NCBI GenBank assembly: GCA_963750395.1
Contig: CAVVQM010000012.1
Location: 372,001 to 436,000 of the forward strand
DNA: 64,000 bases
DNA from: JADJPO01 sp963750395
GTDB taxonomy: Bacteria > Actinomycetota > Actinomycetes > Actinomycetales > Kineosporiaceae
Reading direction: 5' to 3'
Shown here piece after piece: positions 63,905 through 64,000 of the stretch. Both the position numbers and the translations under genes were made by a program. The notes beneath the pieces were generated by a model. The model saw only the letters and a list, made by a program, of their open reading frames with translations, was not told the origin of the DNA and searched no databases. Each line of letters starts with the position of its first letter. Positions within the stretch are counted from its first letter, which is position 1.

Positions 63905-64000
63905 GACGAGGTCACCCCCACGCCGGGCAGGCGGCTGAGCAGGGCCGCCAGCCGCTGTTCGGCGGCAGCGATCGCCGGTGGCGAGAACACCCCGGCCAGA
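63901..64000 (-). CDS. C-terminal end of an upstream gene (possibly a NAD-dependent epimerase)
   Basis: Only the last 32 residues are inside the window (PAIAAAEQRLAALLSRLPGVG and the stop at 63901). They carry no diagnostic motif. The stop overlaps the acyltransferase ATG, so the two are coupled. In M. tuberculosis the gene before the Rv0502 homologue is galE2 (Rv0501), an epimerase-like protein. The identity here is inference from that order only. Confidence 0.4.
   Translation of the reverse strand, partial: LAGVFSPPAIAAAEQRLAALLSRLPGVGVTSS

Overview
The window is chromosomal DNA from a very GC-rich Actinomycetota, most plausibly Propionibacteriales (Propionibacteriaceae or a relative). The basis is codon use, classical menaquinone genes, a Rex-hemA-hemC-hemD operon, a mycothiol-type (MDMPI) enzyme, a 2-oxoglutarate:ferredoxin oxidoreductase, and a MarR gene inside the heme operon as in the propionibacterial hem cluster. 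I see no rRNA, tRNA, CRISPR array, insertion sequence or replication origin.

Layout. 1-2.9 kb: end of korA, korB and a RarD-type transporter. 2.9-6.0 kb: an ATP-dependent DNA ligase, an unknown gene and a LacI regulator. 6.1-24.1 kb (minus strand): menG, a complete NADH dehydrogenase operon nuoA-N and a long-chain polyprenyl diphosphate synthase, which together make the quinone side chain, methylate the quinone and reduce it. 24.2-30.8 kb: menF, menD, a repeat-rich membrane-anchored protein, menC and menB. 30.8-43.4 kb: an accessory block (VOC proteins, hydrolase, TfoX, ArsR with SRPBCC/SnoaL, MDMPI enzyme, TetR-ABC exporter, PAP2, amidotransferase, aldehyde dehydrogenase, DUF2306, phage-type amidase, one unknown). 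43.4-45.6 kb: menE and menA. 45.6-47.9 kb: DUF4229, a degenerate GGDEF-EAL protein and a PLDc_N protein. 47.9-60.3 kb (minus strand): one long translationally coupled run rex-hemA-hemC-cobA/hemD-hemB-marR-hemL-histidine phosphatase-tlpA-ccdA-resB-ccsB, i.e. heme synthesis followed by System II cytochrome c maturation. 60.4-64 kb: glutaredoxin, PurM-like protein, HAD phosphatase, acyltransferase and the end of one more gene.

The core genes build an aerobic or microaerobic respiratory chain: reduced ferredoxin and NADH production, complex I, menaquinone, heme and cytochrome c. A Rex operator-like site covers the rex promoter, so the heme/cytochrome arm is probably controlled by NADH/NAD+. The order epimerase?-acyltransferase-HAD-glutaredoxin-hemACDB-hemL-mutase-tlpA-ccdA-resB-ccsA-menA-menE-menB-menC-menD-menG-grcC resembles the Rv0501-Rv0562 stretch of Mycobacterium tuberculosis.

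Caution: many core genes (nuoN, M, G, F, E, D, C, B, menG, menE, menA, resB, ccdA, hemL, hemB, hemD, the phosphatase and two unknowns) are broken by single-base frameshifts, nearly always one extra G or C in a short run. Their neighbours are intact and the start/stop overlaps are preserved, so sequence error is far likelier than decay. I give whole-gene spans for these and mark the shifts.
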